DNA from: Lycocorax pyrrhopterus obiensis
Lineage: Eukaryota > Chordata > Aves > Passeriformes > Paradisaeidae
NCBI GenBank assembly: GCA_014706295.1
Contig: JACSVZ010000008.1
Location: forward strand, 16,146,159-16,210,158
Direction of reading: 5' to 3'
Length of the DNA: 64,000 nt
The position numbers and the translations under genes were made by a program. Below, one piece after another: positions 53,201-63,352 of this stretch. The notes beneath the pieces were generated by a model, which saw only the letters and a program-made list of their open reading frames with translations, searched no databases and had not been told where the DNA came from. Numbering within the stretch: the first letter of the stretch is position 1; every line of letters starts with the position of its first letter.

Positions 53201-53818
53201 TTCAGCTTGTGTTTTCCTAGGACTATTCTAGTTTTATTGAAAACTATCCCTGTTCTTCTAGGCTCATTGCTTGGGATCTTCATGGGTCTCAAATGAAGTC
53301 TTGAGGCTTGTAAAAACATATTATTGGAGCTCTGTAAGCATGGTCTGAGATGGCTCCTGTGCAAGGTCCTTGATACTCCTTATGAGTGCTTTTATCTCTG
53401 AGCATCACCTTCTGCTTTCTCTATGTCGTGTTTATGCCCCGTGTGTACTGCCATGAGAATATCTAACTGTGAGGCTTACTGGCTGACAGGCTGGTTGTGT
53501 AAGGCCCTTGGAGGTCCTGGTCTTGCATTGCTTGTTGAAAGAAATATGACTTCGCTCCCCTCAAAGCTTGAATAAAACACGCATGAGGATTTGTTCAGTC
53601 ATCCAGCATAGGCATCAAACTTTGCTAGTTGGTCTCCTCAACTTCTTCTTGAAGTTTTTGAATACAGAGAAGTATGAAGAAGGTAGTGTAGAGAAAGGTT
53701 GCATTGCCCTCTGGAAGGACTGCTCTCTCCACTCAGTACAGCAGGAGCTCAGGGTGACTGGCTGACTAGTTCAGCATGATAAATGACATGATTTAAGATG
53801 AGGAGTGTCAATACTTAC

Positions 53819-53860
53819 CTTATAAGTCAAATTGCGGAGGCATCTTGCTACAGCAGACTG
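53819..53860 (-). other. minus-strand exon-like segment
   Basis: On the minus strand, a pyrimidine-rich stretch ending AACATTAACAG precedes 42 bases that end TATAAG before GTAAGTATT, a near-perfect donor. Exactly fourteen codons are open in phase 0 (QSAVARCLRNLTYK); the other two frames have stops. The LRNLTY run recalls armadillo-type repeats only superficially. With one tiny segment and no neighbours this is weak. Confidence 0.15.
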
Positions 53861-54674
53861 CTGTTAATGTTGTTGAGTGAAACAATAAAGGTGCACAGCC
53901 ATCTATCAAATCTATGTCAGGTCTTACCATTTAGACTTAATATTGGACTGGAGTTAAATAATTTCATTTAGTAACCATCAATGCATGCAAAAGACATTAA
54001 TTTTTTCCGTGTGAGTTCTGCCTCTATGTCTGTCTAGCTGTGCACCCTAACTAAGGAATTTGTCTGAAGACAACCTAATGTGTATGTTTCTTAATATACA
54101 TACGTACTGTCCTTCCTTCTGAGGGTTTTTATTCCTGGCAGTGGGGAGTTACATTTCATGGCTGTTGTTACCCCTAGTTCCCAACCCAGGCTCTGTATCA
54201 GATGAGCCTATTCACACACCAGGGATGGCAGCATAGATGTGTGTTTACTTCTTTTTTTTTGCATTTTGCAAACTAGTATACTAAATGAAGCTGAAATCAA
54301 CAGCAATTTACATTGGTAAACAGACTGTAGGTTGTAAGGAGGCGTGAATGTTTGTGCTGTTCAGCTTTCCTTGCTGCTTGAGGGGGAATCTCTAACAGAA
54401 AGGCAGGAAAACGGATGTGGTTTCAGCCTTCCCTGGAGACAACCGTAAATATTGGTTCTCACACAGAGGATGCTAGGATGCGGATCTGGGCAGACTGATG
54501 TTTATATTAACTATGCTATGCTTCCTGCATGGTAAGCAGAGGTAATTGTTTCATCTAAAAGTAGCATTATTTCTGTGAATGACTTATTGCTTTGGTACGG
54601 CCCTCTCTGTAAATGTGTTGGACAGCAGGACTAATGGCGCCAATAAGCATTTTCTTTCTCTTTGATTTGTGTAG

Positions 54675-54782
54675 GTATGAGCTGTTATGTAGCAGTTGCA
54701 TGTGAAGAGAAGACAGAGTACAAGTCGTCATCAGAAGATCCTGTCCTAAGCTGGGCCTGAAGAGTTCATCCAGCTGACTGCC
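54675..54782 (+). other. exon-like segment with 27-codon ORF
   Basis: TTTCTTTCTCTTTGATTTGTGTAG precedes 108 bases ending before GTGAGTAG. No frame is open through the whole segment. An ATG two bases in opens a 27-codon frame (MSCYVAVACEEKTEYKSSS and on, stop at 54758-54760). If it is an exon it would be non-coding, or the last coding part of a small ORF. No supporting neighbours. Confidence 0.12.
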
Positions 54783-54816
54783 GTGAGTAGCCTGACAGGG
54801 AGGGGAAGGAGCACAT

Positions 54817-54892
54817 CACTGGGAGACCTTCTCCCGACCTGAGGCACCAAAATCACACTGGAAGACCTTATCCTGACTTGAGGCACTGAAAT
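54817..54892 (+). repeat. imperfect tandem duplication, 2 copies, 39-bp period
   Basis: A 37-base unit beginning CACTGG and containing AGACCTT and TGAGGCAC occurs at 54817-54853 and again at 54856-54892. I count 31 of 37 identical positions; of the six differences five are transitions. The separation by two bases and the ageing pattern indicate an old local duplication. Confidence 0.88.
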
Positions 54893-56415
54893 CTCATCCA
54901 TCTCTATTACTTGCAGTGAAGGAGTTTTCATCCTAGCAGCAGCCTAGCTGGGTTGTGCAGCAGAAAGCTATATGGTGGCGAGAGTATCACTGTATTACAG
55001 AGGCTTTTTTGGTATGTGAGCCAGTCAAAAGCTCCAGTTCTTGAAAGACAGTCAAGCTCCAAATCACTTTTGTGGTGATTCATGGATGCATTAGATAAAA
55101 CATAGTAGTCCCAGAAAGGATTAAATTCACCTTTGCTGCCGTCAGATGTGTTCCTATCTGTGTTTGTGACATAATGTTCACTATCTGCATTTGTTCCATT
55201 CTCCCTGTTTATTATCTGCATTTGTGACATCCTTTTCTGTTTATTTTGATGCTAGTGCTGGTAAATATTCTGTGCCTTGTTCTAGGTCAGAAACAGATGG
55301 AGGTAGTGGGATTTTGGAATTTCTCCTTAAGATGACTCTTCTAGGGAGCCTCTTTGTGATCAGGATGGCAAAGGTCAAAACAGCAGTTACCAAAGACTGA
55401 ATTTCTGGCTTCACAGAAATGCCACATACAATTCTTTTTGGCTACTTCTTTCTTTGTTTCTAAAAAGGCTTAAAGCATCAGGGAGAATTCTCTCCTCTCT
55501 TTCCCCTTCCCTTTTCTCTGCTACAGTGGTCTCAAATTGCAGCTCCGTAAATGATTATGTCAAGTCCTTTCCTATATAACACTGTACCTGATGTTTGTCT
55601 CTATGCCAGAGTCACATCCATACTGACATTGTGATTCTGAAGGGTTGCTTATGTCTGTCCCCTTTGGGCATACACAACCCTTCCAGTGAGGCTGCATCGG
55701 CCTCTTGCATGCTGAACATGCAGAGCCTGTTGTTAGCCTGATGGTGCTGTCTTTTATGAATTAGTTCTCTCTAAGGAATTAAAGTTCAAGCTGTTGGAGA
55801 GGAAGCTGGAGAAACTTTTGGGATGTATCAAGCCAAATTTTATGTCATTCTCCTACTACTGCCTTATAAGCAAAATCACATTGACCCCACTGTTGAACTG
55901 GCACAATGGGCTGTTTTGCACTCAGCCTGAATATGATCCTGTACTTTGGCTGCAAAAGGGACAGAAGCTCCCTTCCCTCAGTTTGACTGCTTTAGAGGGA
56001 AGAGAATGTGATTCTTGGTTCTCTTCCAGGCAGAAAGATGCAGTCAGGCATTGGTCTGGAAAAAGAGCGTCTCCAAGAAGCCTTGATTCTCAGAGACATG
56101 CCTGGGAGTCACTGTGCCTCATGCTTGTGCTATGGCTGACCTATGTCATCAGCCAAGTGATGACATTTGCATTTCTTTCTTCCCTTATTCTTGATGCCTG
56201 GTCAGTCCTACTGGCTGTCATGTGACATCAAGGCACGGCACATCTGTTCTTCAGGGAGTTCATAGCATTGAGTTACCAGGGCCTGAATAGCCCATATAGG
56301 AATTTGGAGGAGAGCAACTTACTCCTTAGCCTCTATTCCAGCTTAGGTGGAGCCCTAAATGGCCCTTTTTACATTACCTTTTTTATATGAGAGAAAAATG
56401 CCTACTACATCAATG

Positions 56416-56452
56416 CAGTATGTATTGATCTGCAGTGCATACTGTAGATCAA
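56416..56452. repeat. two overlapping, mutually exclusive hairpins
   Basis: Hairpin 1 (56425-56452) has a 12-bp stem with one G-U-type mismatch and loop GCAT: TTGATCTGCAGT against ACTGTAGATCAA. Hairpin 2 pairs CAGTATG (56416-56422) with CATACTG (56438-56444). The right arm of hairpin 2 uses the loop and right arm of hairpin 1, so only one can form at a time. If transcribed this would be a two-state RNA switch by geometry; nothing shows it is transcribed. Confidence 0.75.
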
Positions 56453-57518
56453 CTATTTCCTTCAGACTTTTAGTCCAGACATCTGTCACTTACTGGAAAC
56501 AAAACAGTTCCAGGCCTGTCAAGATGGACCAAAGGCACAGAAGGGGAAGGAAAATATCTAGTCAGTGCACCAGGAAACAAAGTTAATCTGTAAAAGCACA
56601 GTGGGTATATATTGACTGAATCTTTTGCTGTCATAGGTGAAGGAGTCAAAGCGAGGAAAATGCTGCAGTAGGTCCAAGGCTCAATAACTGAGAAAAAGTG
56701 CCCTTAATGTACATACAGAACTGTTGGAGAGTTGCTAAAGAGTTTATATTCTTACTGATGGCCAGATTCCCCAGAGCCTGCTGGTCAATAGCCGATGCCT
56801 TATTCAGTTCTGGAATTTGTTGCTTTGGGTGAATGCTGAAGGTTATTCAGACAGGCTGCTGTAAGGTGTAACAAGTTTTCTTTCACAACTTTCCCTTGGG
56901 TCAGAGCAGAATGTCTTCTAGAGGAAGGTGTTGCCCAGAATGTAATTTTGGTTCCAGCTGGTTGGTCACACCACCTCCACACTAGCTCTGCTCATCCGAG
57001 ACTGTAAAAGAGGTTTAAATGATGCAGCACTGTGCCAGAAACCAGAGCAGTAACAGTGAGAGTGAGTTTAAAGAAAGCAGGAAAATGGAGTTTTCATTTT
57101 TTCCGTTGAAGTTTTTGGGAACAGATGGAGAGTCGATGAGGCAGAGATTCTGGAAGGGACAGTGTGTTTCGAATGTTTTCCTTAATGTCTTCCCAATCTG
57201 CTCATATATTCATAGCTCCTGCCTGTTTGGCACAGGGCAGTTAGTTTAGGATGTGAAAATTTCAACACCCCCAGGCTTCCAGAGGTGGATGTTCCCCAAG
57301 GCCTGTTTAGCTGTGGTTTTTGGGCTATGGAACTTTTTATGCAAAGGGTCATGGGAGCAGCTCATGGCCTGATGGGCAATGTCTTTGTTTACTTTGTTCT
57401 AAGTCACTGAAGTGAAGGATCTGGGCTTTCTGGACAGAGACAATGACCCCGGAGCATCTTAACTGAGCACCGTACTGATCCTATTAGGATCAGTCCTGCC
57501 TCTTCTAAACAGCCAATG

Positions 57519-57605
57519 TGTTTTCTTAGGGTTTTTGGGTTTTTTGGGTTTTTTTTTTTTGGGGGGGGGGGGGTTTGTTTGTTTTTGGTTTTTTGGGTTT
57601 TTTTT
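57519..57605 (+). repeat. long T/G tract with G-quadruplex potential
   Basis: A stretch of about 87 bases made of T and G except near its left edge. It holds GGG at 57529-57531, 57537-57539 and 57546-57548, a run of 13 G at 57561-57573, and GGG again at 57595-57597. The first three G runs have loops of 5 and 6 bases, and the third-to-fourth loop is 12 T. It is strongly strand-asymmetric and hard to assemble. Same class as the inverted A/C tract at 19571-19658. Confidence 0.88.
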
Positions 57606-60600
57606 ACATCTGGTTAGAGGCCAAGAAGAATCTAATTACAGGCCAGCACTGCACTGAGCAGCAGTCATTATCATTATGTAGTCATACAGTTGCTGTTTCT
57701 TTGCTCTGACAAGAAACGTTTGTGTGGTGGGAGCCACGGAATGAAGGAAGATCAGCTTTTCTCTTCTTCTCTTGGAGAGGTTCAAGCACTTTACCTCTCA
57801 ATACACCTGTACCAAAGTGTTGTCCTTTGAAGACAGATTTAAAGTAAGTAAGGTCTTCAAAACTCTGTGACAGCCACAGTTTACGGGAGAGAAGTCAAAA
57901 AGAAGGGGGAATTTAAACCGTCATTAACTCCTAAAGGAAATGACTTTCGGCTGTGAACTGTGAAATATAATTACTCTCTCATTAGCTTTCATAGTTACAA
58001 ATGTAACTGGTTAATAATTCCAGCCAGCTGGCCAAGTTATAATCCAAATTTCTCCTCAGCCTGGTGTTTTGGGCTGGATTTTTGCTTATTAATGACATAC
58101 ACCGCAAATACATTGGACAGATCTGCTGGGACTTAGTTTCCGTGAATGCCCAGGCTTGTCTACTGGAAGACATGTTGCTTCTTTTGGCTCTGTAGTTCTG
58201 TTCCTGGAGAACAGAAGATCAGCTGTGGGTAGCTTAATTTGATAATCATTTGTCTTTAGCATTTGGGGTGCAGGGAAAAGCATTGCAGGAATATACTGAG
58301 ATGGAGAGAGTGCCATTTGGATTTTCTTTGCTGCTTCTACAAGTTTCCTTCTTTACTGCAGTCCTGTGTCTCCTTTTTTTACCCTCAGCAACTTAGCAAG
58401 TCACTGTCATTGGAAGAGGCAGTAAACTCAGGTGCTGGCACAGAGATTATGCTAATATCTGAGTATTTTGGGTCTAAAGAAAAATTAGAGAATTTTACAA
58501 AAATCAGCTTCCCTCCGTGTCATATAGGAGGTGATTTTTGTCCTGATGGTACCTTAAGGTTAATTTAAATTCTGCAGCACAAAGGCTAAGAGCAGTGGTA
58601 AACAGCTGGTGCCTTTACAGAAGCTTTTAATATTGATTGGGGTGTGTTCTGTTACCTTCACGGTCAGCAGTGCCTTTCATTGACTGCGGTGCTGGTTGGA
58701 TCAGTAAGCATGGCTCTGGCCTAAACTAAGTGTATGAAGTGCCTTTGATCTTTTGTAGTAGATGTACAAAGCCTGGGTTCTCCTGCCACAAGCAGTCCAG
58801 TGATCATTGAGTGTAATCCTTGTGTCCCACACCCCAGTTTGGCACATATGCCACAAATCCCAGCATGCAAGTTTTGCTTCCATTTTGCCTGAGTGTAAGT
58901 GGCAGCACAGGGTACAAAAGGCTGGAGATGCTTATGTGTAGGTGAGGATGCATGCTTTGTTAGTTGCATTCTGTAGCTGCCATTAATTTCCTTAGGACTT
59001 TCCTTAGAGTAAACATAGCTGAGCCCCAGGTTTTTTCCCTATAGTGTTGCAGTTAGCTGGTCCCGAATTCCACAAAATTGCTGGGACCAAGGTCAGCAAC
59101 TTCAGGGTAGAGGAGCAAGGTTATACTTTCTTTTATGCATGAGAGTTAAAATCGGTCAGCAGATCAGTAGGAGCTGGAGAAAGGTGCTACTCAGGTGCCT
59201 GCTAAACAGCTGATCGCTCCCAGCTTGTGCTGGTGTAAGACTGTCCAGATCCTGTGGAGTTCTGCAGTCAGAAGAGAAAAGCAGCAGGTGCCATGCCTCT
59301 CACTGAAGTTTCCCTTAAGATGCTGTAGATCCTGAGTGCGGGTAAACTGTGATCCAACCAGGCTGTATTTCATTCTGTTTTAAATGAGGGATCACCAGTC
59401 TCCAGTACAGGCCTTATTTTCAACAGCCAAGAGGGACACCAGGACAGTTATTCAGTCTTCAGCAAGGAAGACAAATTCTGCATTTGCTTTTCTTAGCCAT
59501 TTGAGAAAATTTTCTAGCACTTTGTCTTGTGTTCTGTGCTCTTCTCTCTTAGCAGGTTATGTGCTTTCACTGGATTAATACATACCTTATTGTTACAAGG
59601 ACCTCTTGCTGGCCCTTAACTTCTGTCCTGAAGACTTGCTCCTACTGACAGATTAAGTTCCTATCTAGAGCTCTTAAAAGACCTGTATACGTCTTTCAAG
59701 GAATTTTGCTCAGTCTCTGGTGACACTCTGAACCCCTCGTGCCATACGGACTCAGCTGGAAGTGCTTCCCGAGTCCTTGTGCAGTTGGAGGGAGCAGCCT
59801 GGCAGGTTGTAGGGGCTGCTGATGGCAGTATTTCGTTCTGTGGTGGTGCTGCTGCTTCCCGTGGATTTCAGCTGGGCAGGACTGAGCTGCAGCATTCAGG
59901 CTCAGGTCAAGGGGATCCGGGTGTTGGGACCTTTGGGGCAAGGTAGGGCTCATCTTTTATAGCAGGGAGGGTGCTGTAAAACTATCCTAACCAGAACCTG
60001 GGTGGCTGTTTTGTAACAAAGGAGGAGCTCCAGCCCAGCAGGGTGAGGATGTTGGGTGAATGAGTTTGTGCTTATTGATGGTACTGGGTGGAACTCTGGC
60101 AGCAATGTGTTATTTTGGCTGAGTTTTGTTTTGCAATTCAAACCCTGGAACTGCACTAAAAGCACTAGCATGATGTAAGTTTGCTTGCCTTCCTCCTCCA
60201 TCTGCAGAATGAAGTAACTTCAATCACTTTTGTTTAGCATTTCCCAGATCTATCAAAAGTACCTCCTTTTCTAAGCTGCATGTCACAGCACCTCCGCCTT
60301 CTTCTGGTAGCTGGAAAGCCTAGTCCCATAGTGTATTGAGGTGGTGTAAAAGAACTAGTATAGCTGTGTGACATTTATCAAAATAAAAAAGCTGCATGGT
60401 TTGTGCAACGAAACTCTCCAGAGTAGCTTATAACCGGGAAAATAATTCCCTCCAGTGAAAGCAGGTTTGTCCAGTGGCTACTAGAGCAGGCGTCCAGAAC
60501 ATCCTAGAACCGTCATCTGCTTCTGTTATGCCAAAGACTTCTTTTGTCGAGAAAATTAATTTGTTCCTTTTGCTATTTCCTTCAGCCGCCATGGTGAAGT

Positions 60601-61796
60601 TATCTTTCACAAAGACATGGTATTATGGGGAAAAACACAGCAGAGATTGTGCAGCAGCGGATGCCAGGAAAATTGCAGTGCACAGTACATTAGTACAGTA
60701 GGTTGATGGCAAAACAGCAACACTTCATAAAGCTTTTTATCCTGCACTCAAGGTTGACTTTAGAAACAACCAAGCTCTGTGGCCCTGCAGCCAGGCAAAG
60801 CTTGCTGCTTTTCACCCAAGTGGAACTTTCTGAAAATTCAGTTTTCCATTCAAGTGGTGTTCTGTAGCAGAAACTCCTCCCTCCTTGCCAAGCTATTTGA
60901 AGGTTCTCTAAGCTGGTTTCTGCAAAGACCAGAAATATTTCATACCCCATCTTGACCTGACCATCCTAACTTTGGGCCTGAGCCAACTTCTGGATCCTTC
61001 CTTACTTTGACTCTCCTTAGGTGCCATGCTTTCATTCACTAGGTGTTCTTTTTACAGTATGTTTTTTTAATCACAATCATTTTTATTACCTGAAGACAAA
61101 CTATCAGGGGCTTATTTATAAACCCCTGCTACACAGCAAATAGGGCTTCCAACTGACATGCTCTCATGTAGTCCAGGCTCCACAACAGACTTGAAGGAGA
61201 TCAAGGAGGTTGTCTTTGGGTTGTGAGGGTTGTCCTGTTGCATACTGTGTAAACTGTGTTTCGTATTGTGTAAATAAGTATGTTTCAAGTAATTGGAGCT
61301 GGTGATGACTGCACAGCTTACTTTGGATGATGTAGGGGGTTTTGTTGGCTTTTCTGGTTTGTTTTTGAGAGCCACATGGGTTTAGGGTTTTTGTTTGGTT
61401 GATTGGTTTGAATTTTTTTTGTAAAGAGGAGGGTAGGATCTGACCACTGAAAACATATTGTTTTCCATCATCCTTTATTCTCACTGTCAATATGTCTGAA
61501 ATGACCCTCTTCTTCCTCCGCCCAAACCAAACACTTCTCAAATGTAAAGGGACTAGAATCTAAACCTAGATCCAGGCCTGAATTTTGCTAATAGTGTCTG
61601 GTATCTGCTGTGGTAGATGAAATCAAAAGCCCAGGTACAAGCTTCCCAACTTTGGGATGTGGTAGTAAATGTGGGCTCCAGAGCCCTTTATTTACTCTAA
61701 TTAGAACTACCAGTGCCATGTTCACACTGAGGTTTGGGATTGGTCTTAAATGAAGTAAAATAGAGCAACATTTCCCGGCCTTTTTTGGCTCCTTAG
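57606..61796. other. unique non-coding DNA
   Basis: No gene recognised. It holds a small ORF behind a splice-like acceptor at 60586-60701 and a rejected exon-like segment at 58838-58894. Frames on both strands are short and overlap. Confidence 0.5.
60591..60701 (+). CDS. small ORF (36 codons) in perfect Kozak context, speculative
   Basis: GCCGCC directly before ATGG gives an optimal vertebrate start context. Five bases further upstream is a pyrimidine-rich stretch ending TTTCCTTCAG, which would serve as a 3' splice site and put the ATG at the start of an exon. The frame encodes 36 residues (begins MVKLSFTKTWYYGEKHSRD) and ends TAG at 60699-60701. It is not a protein I know, has no signal peptide or membrane segment, and is moderately basic. 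The frame also stays open upstream of the acceptor to about 60474. A short unknown ORF like this can arise by chance; the Kozak-plus-acceptor combination is what sets it apart. Confidence 0.15.
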   Translation: MVKLSFTKTWYYGEKHSRDCAAADARKIAVHSTLVQ

Positions 61797-61860
61797 CCAA
61801 TATACCAAGTTAGAGTTGTGCCTGTTTTGGTTTACAATTAAATGCTTCATTTGGTGGGAG
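61797..61860 (+). other. exon-like segment with best splice-site pair in window
   Basis: TTTCCCGGCCTTTTTTGGCTCCTTAG precedes 64 bases ending GTGGGAG before GTAAGTATT. Both sites are near-consensus, the strongest pair I noticed on the plus strand. Two frames have stops. The third is open (one base, then 21 codons), but the peptide is odd (rich in W, F and C), so a non-coding or 5' UTR exon is likelier than a coding one. It lies 1.4 kb upstream of the TATA-like promoter at 63179 and could be an alternative leader exon of the same gene (inference). Confidence 0.25.
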
Positions 61861-63083
61861 GTAAGTATTGGGATGCTAAAGGATGTATAGGGGAGGAAAA
61901 AGGAGAGCTTGTGTTGCTGACCGAACCTCAGTCAGCGTTTGACAGAGCATCAGTATGGGTTTATATGTGTAGGTATTTGGAGACCTTTGTTCTGTGGCCT
62001 TTGCTAACATTTTACTGAAAGAATCAGTAGTGTAAGCTTTGACCCACAAAGTCAACTTTGCTCTATGCCCTTCTGCAATCAGCAGCTCTTGCCATCTGTG
62101 TTGCTTTCTAGGTCTCATTTGAATGCCGAGATGCTCATCTTGCAATAATTTTCAGTACATTTTGTCAGTCTGTAAGTTTGGCAGCAGATCAATGCCCGTA
62201 CGTGCGTATTTGAGGAATCAAAATTCGGAGACAGGGTGCAGATAGAGACACACTGGAGTGTCAGTCATGAAAGCCAGTGCTGGTGACAAAGGATAGTACC
62301 AAGAGACTTGGGGGCCTCCTTCTGGTTATTTCCACTGTTCAACTACCACTTGGTCTTGCATGAGCCAACCTCCAAGGTCTGAGTTGAGGAAGTCTTGGTC
62401 CCAGTTGTTTGTGTTGTAGACATTGGCTGTGGAAGGAAGGGTGATTCTGTGCTGCAATTCGCCTTCCTCGCCATCGGGCTGCCCAGGCCGGGGGATGTGT
62501 GTGTATACCTTTGCTTTCCTAAAAGCTGGCACTGCCTCTGCTACAGGGCAAGTTTTAGGTTGCCTAAAGGGAAGCCAAGCTGCACTCTGGTGGGGACACT
62601 CCACTCTAGGGACACGCTAGTACAGCTGATGGCTCAGAAGCTTCTTTGATGCCTGTTAGAATGCTCATGGAGTGGGCATGTAATATGCAATAGCCATACA
62701 AGCAGTTAGTTTCCTCTTATGTCATTTCAGGTATTTATGCTATAAATCTCAACTGCCAAGAGCAGAAACTTTAGCTGCCCCTTCAGCTCCTAACCATTGA
62801 AATAGGATCTGCTATGTCCAGTGCTAATTAAAATTTTCCTTCCTTGACAAGTAGATGCTGCCTGATTTAGAAAAAACAGAAAAGTGCTTTTTCAAGTACT
62901 TTCCCTGTAATTTAACATCCCTTCAAGGTCTTTCTGTCACTTCTCTTCTCTAGTGCATCCCATACTAATGCTACCCCGGAGTGTCACCGCCAACCTTTTT
63001 ATCTTTCCCTTCCCCAGCTCCAGAGCTGCAGGAAGAAACAGTGTCCTTCGTGATGACAGTGGCAGGGGAGTGACAGGCAAGCT
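61861..63083. other. non-coding DNA upstream of the promoter
   Basis: About 1.2 kb without a recognised gene. Slightly GC-richer around 62440-62640, but with few CpG, so not a CpG island. Likely the distal 5' flank of the gene starting near 63.2 kb. Confidence 0.5.
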
Positions 63084-63178
63084 GGGTGGGGGTGGCTGTT
63101 GGTGAGCAAGCCTAGTGACAGGATGGGGTGACTAAGAACCAGCTGGCTAATTAAAGCACAGCAGTAGGAGGAGCGAAG
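63084..63178 (+). promoter_or_regulatory. proximal promoter: CACCC-type box, E-box, TAATTA
   Basis: Upstream of the TATA-like box lie GGTGGGGGTGG (63085-63095; a KLF/Sp-type CACCC box on the minus strand), an AP-1-like TGACTAAG near 63129, the E-box CAGCTG at 63140-63145 and, four bases after it, TAATTA at 63148-63153 within CTAATTAAAG, one mismatch from a MEF2 site. CAGCTG is the form preferred by myogenic bHLH factors, but all these words are short and occur by chance. The cluster within 100 bp of a TATA-like box is what gives it weight. Confidence 0.4.
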
Positions 63179-63186
63179 TATTTAAG
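63179..63186 (+). promoter_or_regulatory. TATA-like box
   Basis: TATTTAAG. Transcription would be expected to begin 25-32 bases downstream, about 63205-63215, giving a leader of about 110 bases to the ATG at 63321. TATA-type, CpG-poor promoters are typical of tissue-restricted genes. No competing TATA word lies between here and the ATG. Confidence 0.55.
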
Positions 63187-63209
63187 GGTGCCAGAGAGAA
63201 AGAGAGATG

Positions 63210-63320
63210 CCTCCACAAATTTCTTGTTACACTTCAGCAGCCAAGTGACTGGGCAACACAGTGAAAGGTTTTCTTAACTCTTTCGTGCCTCTCATGGAGT
63301 GAAATCAAGAGACTAAGAAA
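63210..63320 (+). other. predicted 5' UTR of first exon
   Basis: The leader between the inferred transcription start and the ATG. It has no good splice pair inside it. A second ATG at 63207 opens a 13-codon frame that would fall at or just before the expected start site, so its presence in the mRNA depends on the exact start. The two-codon uORF at 63294 is listed separately. Confidence 0.45.
63294..63302 (+). promoter_or_regulatory. minimal uORF (ATG GAG TGA)
   Basis: A two-codon upstream ORF in the same frame as the main ATG, ending 18 bases before it. Its start context is only moderate (C at -3, G at +4), so leaky scanning is expected. The TGA also supplies the in-frame stop that fixes 63321 as the first possible start of the main frame. 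Very short uORFs near a main start can dampen translation; here that is inference. Confidence 0.5.
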
Positions 63321-63352
63321 ATGGCTCCATTGACTGAAAAGCCTGAATCGAG
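63321..63352 (+). CDS. first coding exon of an unidentified gene (partial)
   Basis: ATG in strong Kozak context (AAGAAAATGG: A at -3, G at +4), preceded by an in-frame TGA at 63300-63302. It encodes MAPLTEKPES plus two bases (AG) of the next codon, then a canonical donor GAG-GTAAGG at 63353. The phase at the exon end is 2. A TATA-like box 142 bases upstream and a leader free of strong competing starts support it. The peptide is hydrophilic with no signal sequence, so a cytosolic or nuclear protein, or one with internal membrane segments, is likely. I do not recognise the gene from ten residues; the remaining exons lie right of the window or beyond a first intron of at least 650 bases. Confidence 0.6.

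Larger units (their letters stand above)
47483..57518. other. unique non-coding DNA
   Basis: No gene recognised. Features listed separately are a G12 run at 49405-49416, a GAT microsatellite at 50235-50251, an exon-like minus-strand segment at 53819-53860, an exon-like segment at 54675-54782, a tandem duplication at 54817-54892 and nested hairpins at 56416-56452. A locally GC-richer patch lies at about 48.0-48.2 kb without CpG enrichment. The longest frames (about 160 codons at 49194-49676 and 143 at 55794-56225) begin at non-ATG codons and show no domain. Confidence 0.5.

Noticed and set aside
55794..56225. 143-codon open frame, plus strand
   Set aside because: Begins at TTG, no splice support, no recognisable domain; consistent with chance.
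58838..58894. 57-base segment between a good acceptor (CACACCCCAG) and GTAAGT, open in phase 0
   Set aside because: No partner exon and an unremarkable peptide. Useful as a control: it shows how easily splice-like pairs with an open frame arise here.
61378..61393. Telomere-like GGGTTTAGGGTTTTT
   Set aside because: Only two units and imperfect; it grades into an ordinary T/G-rich stretch.
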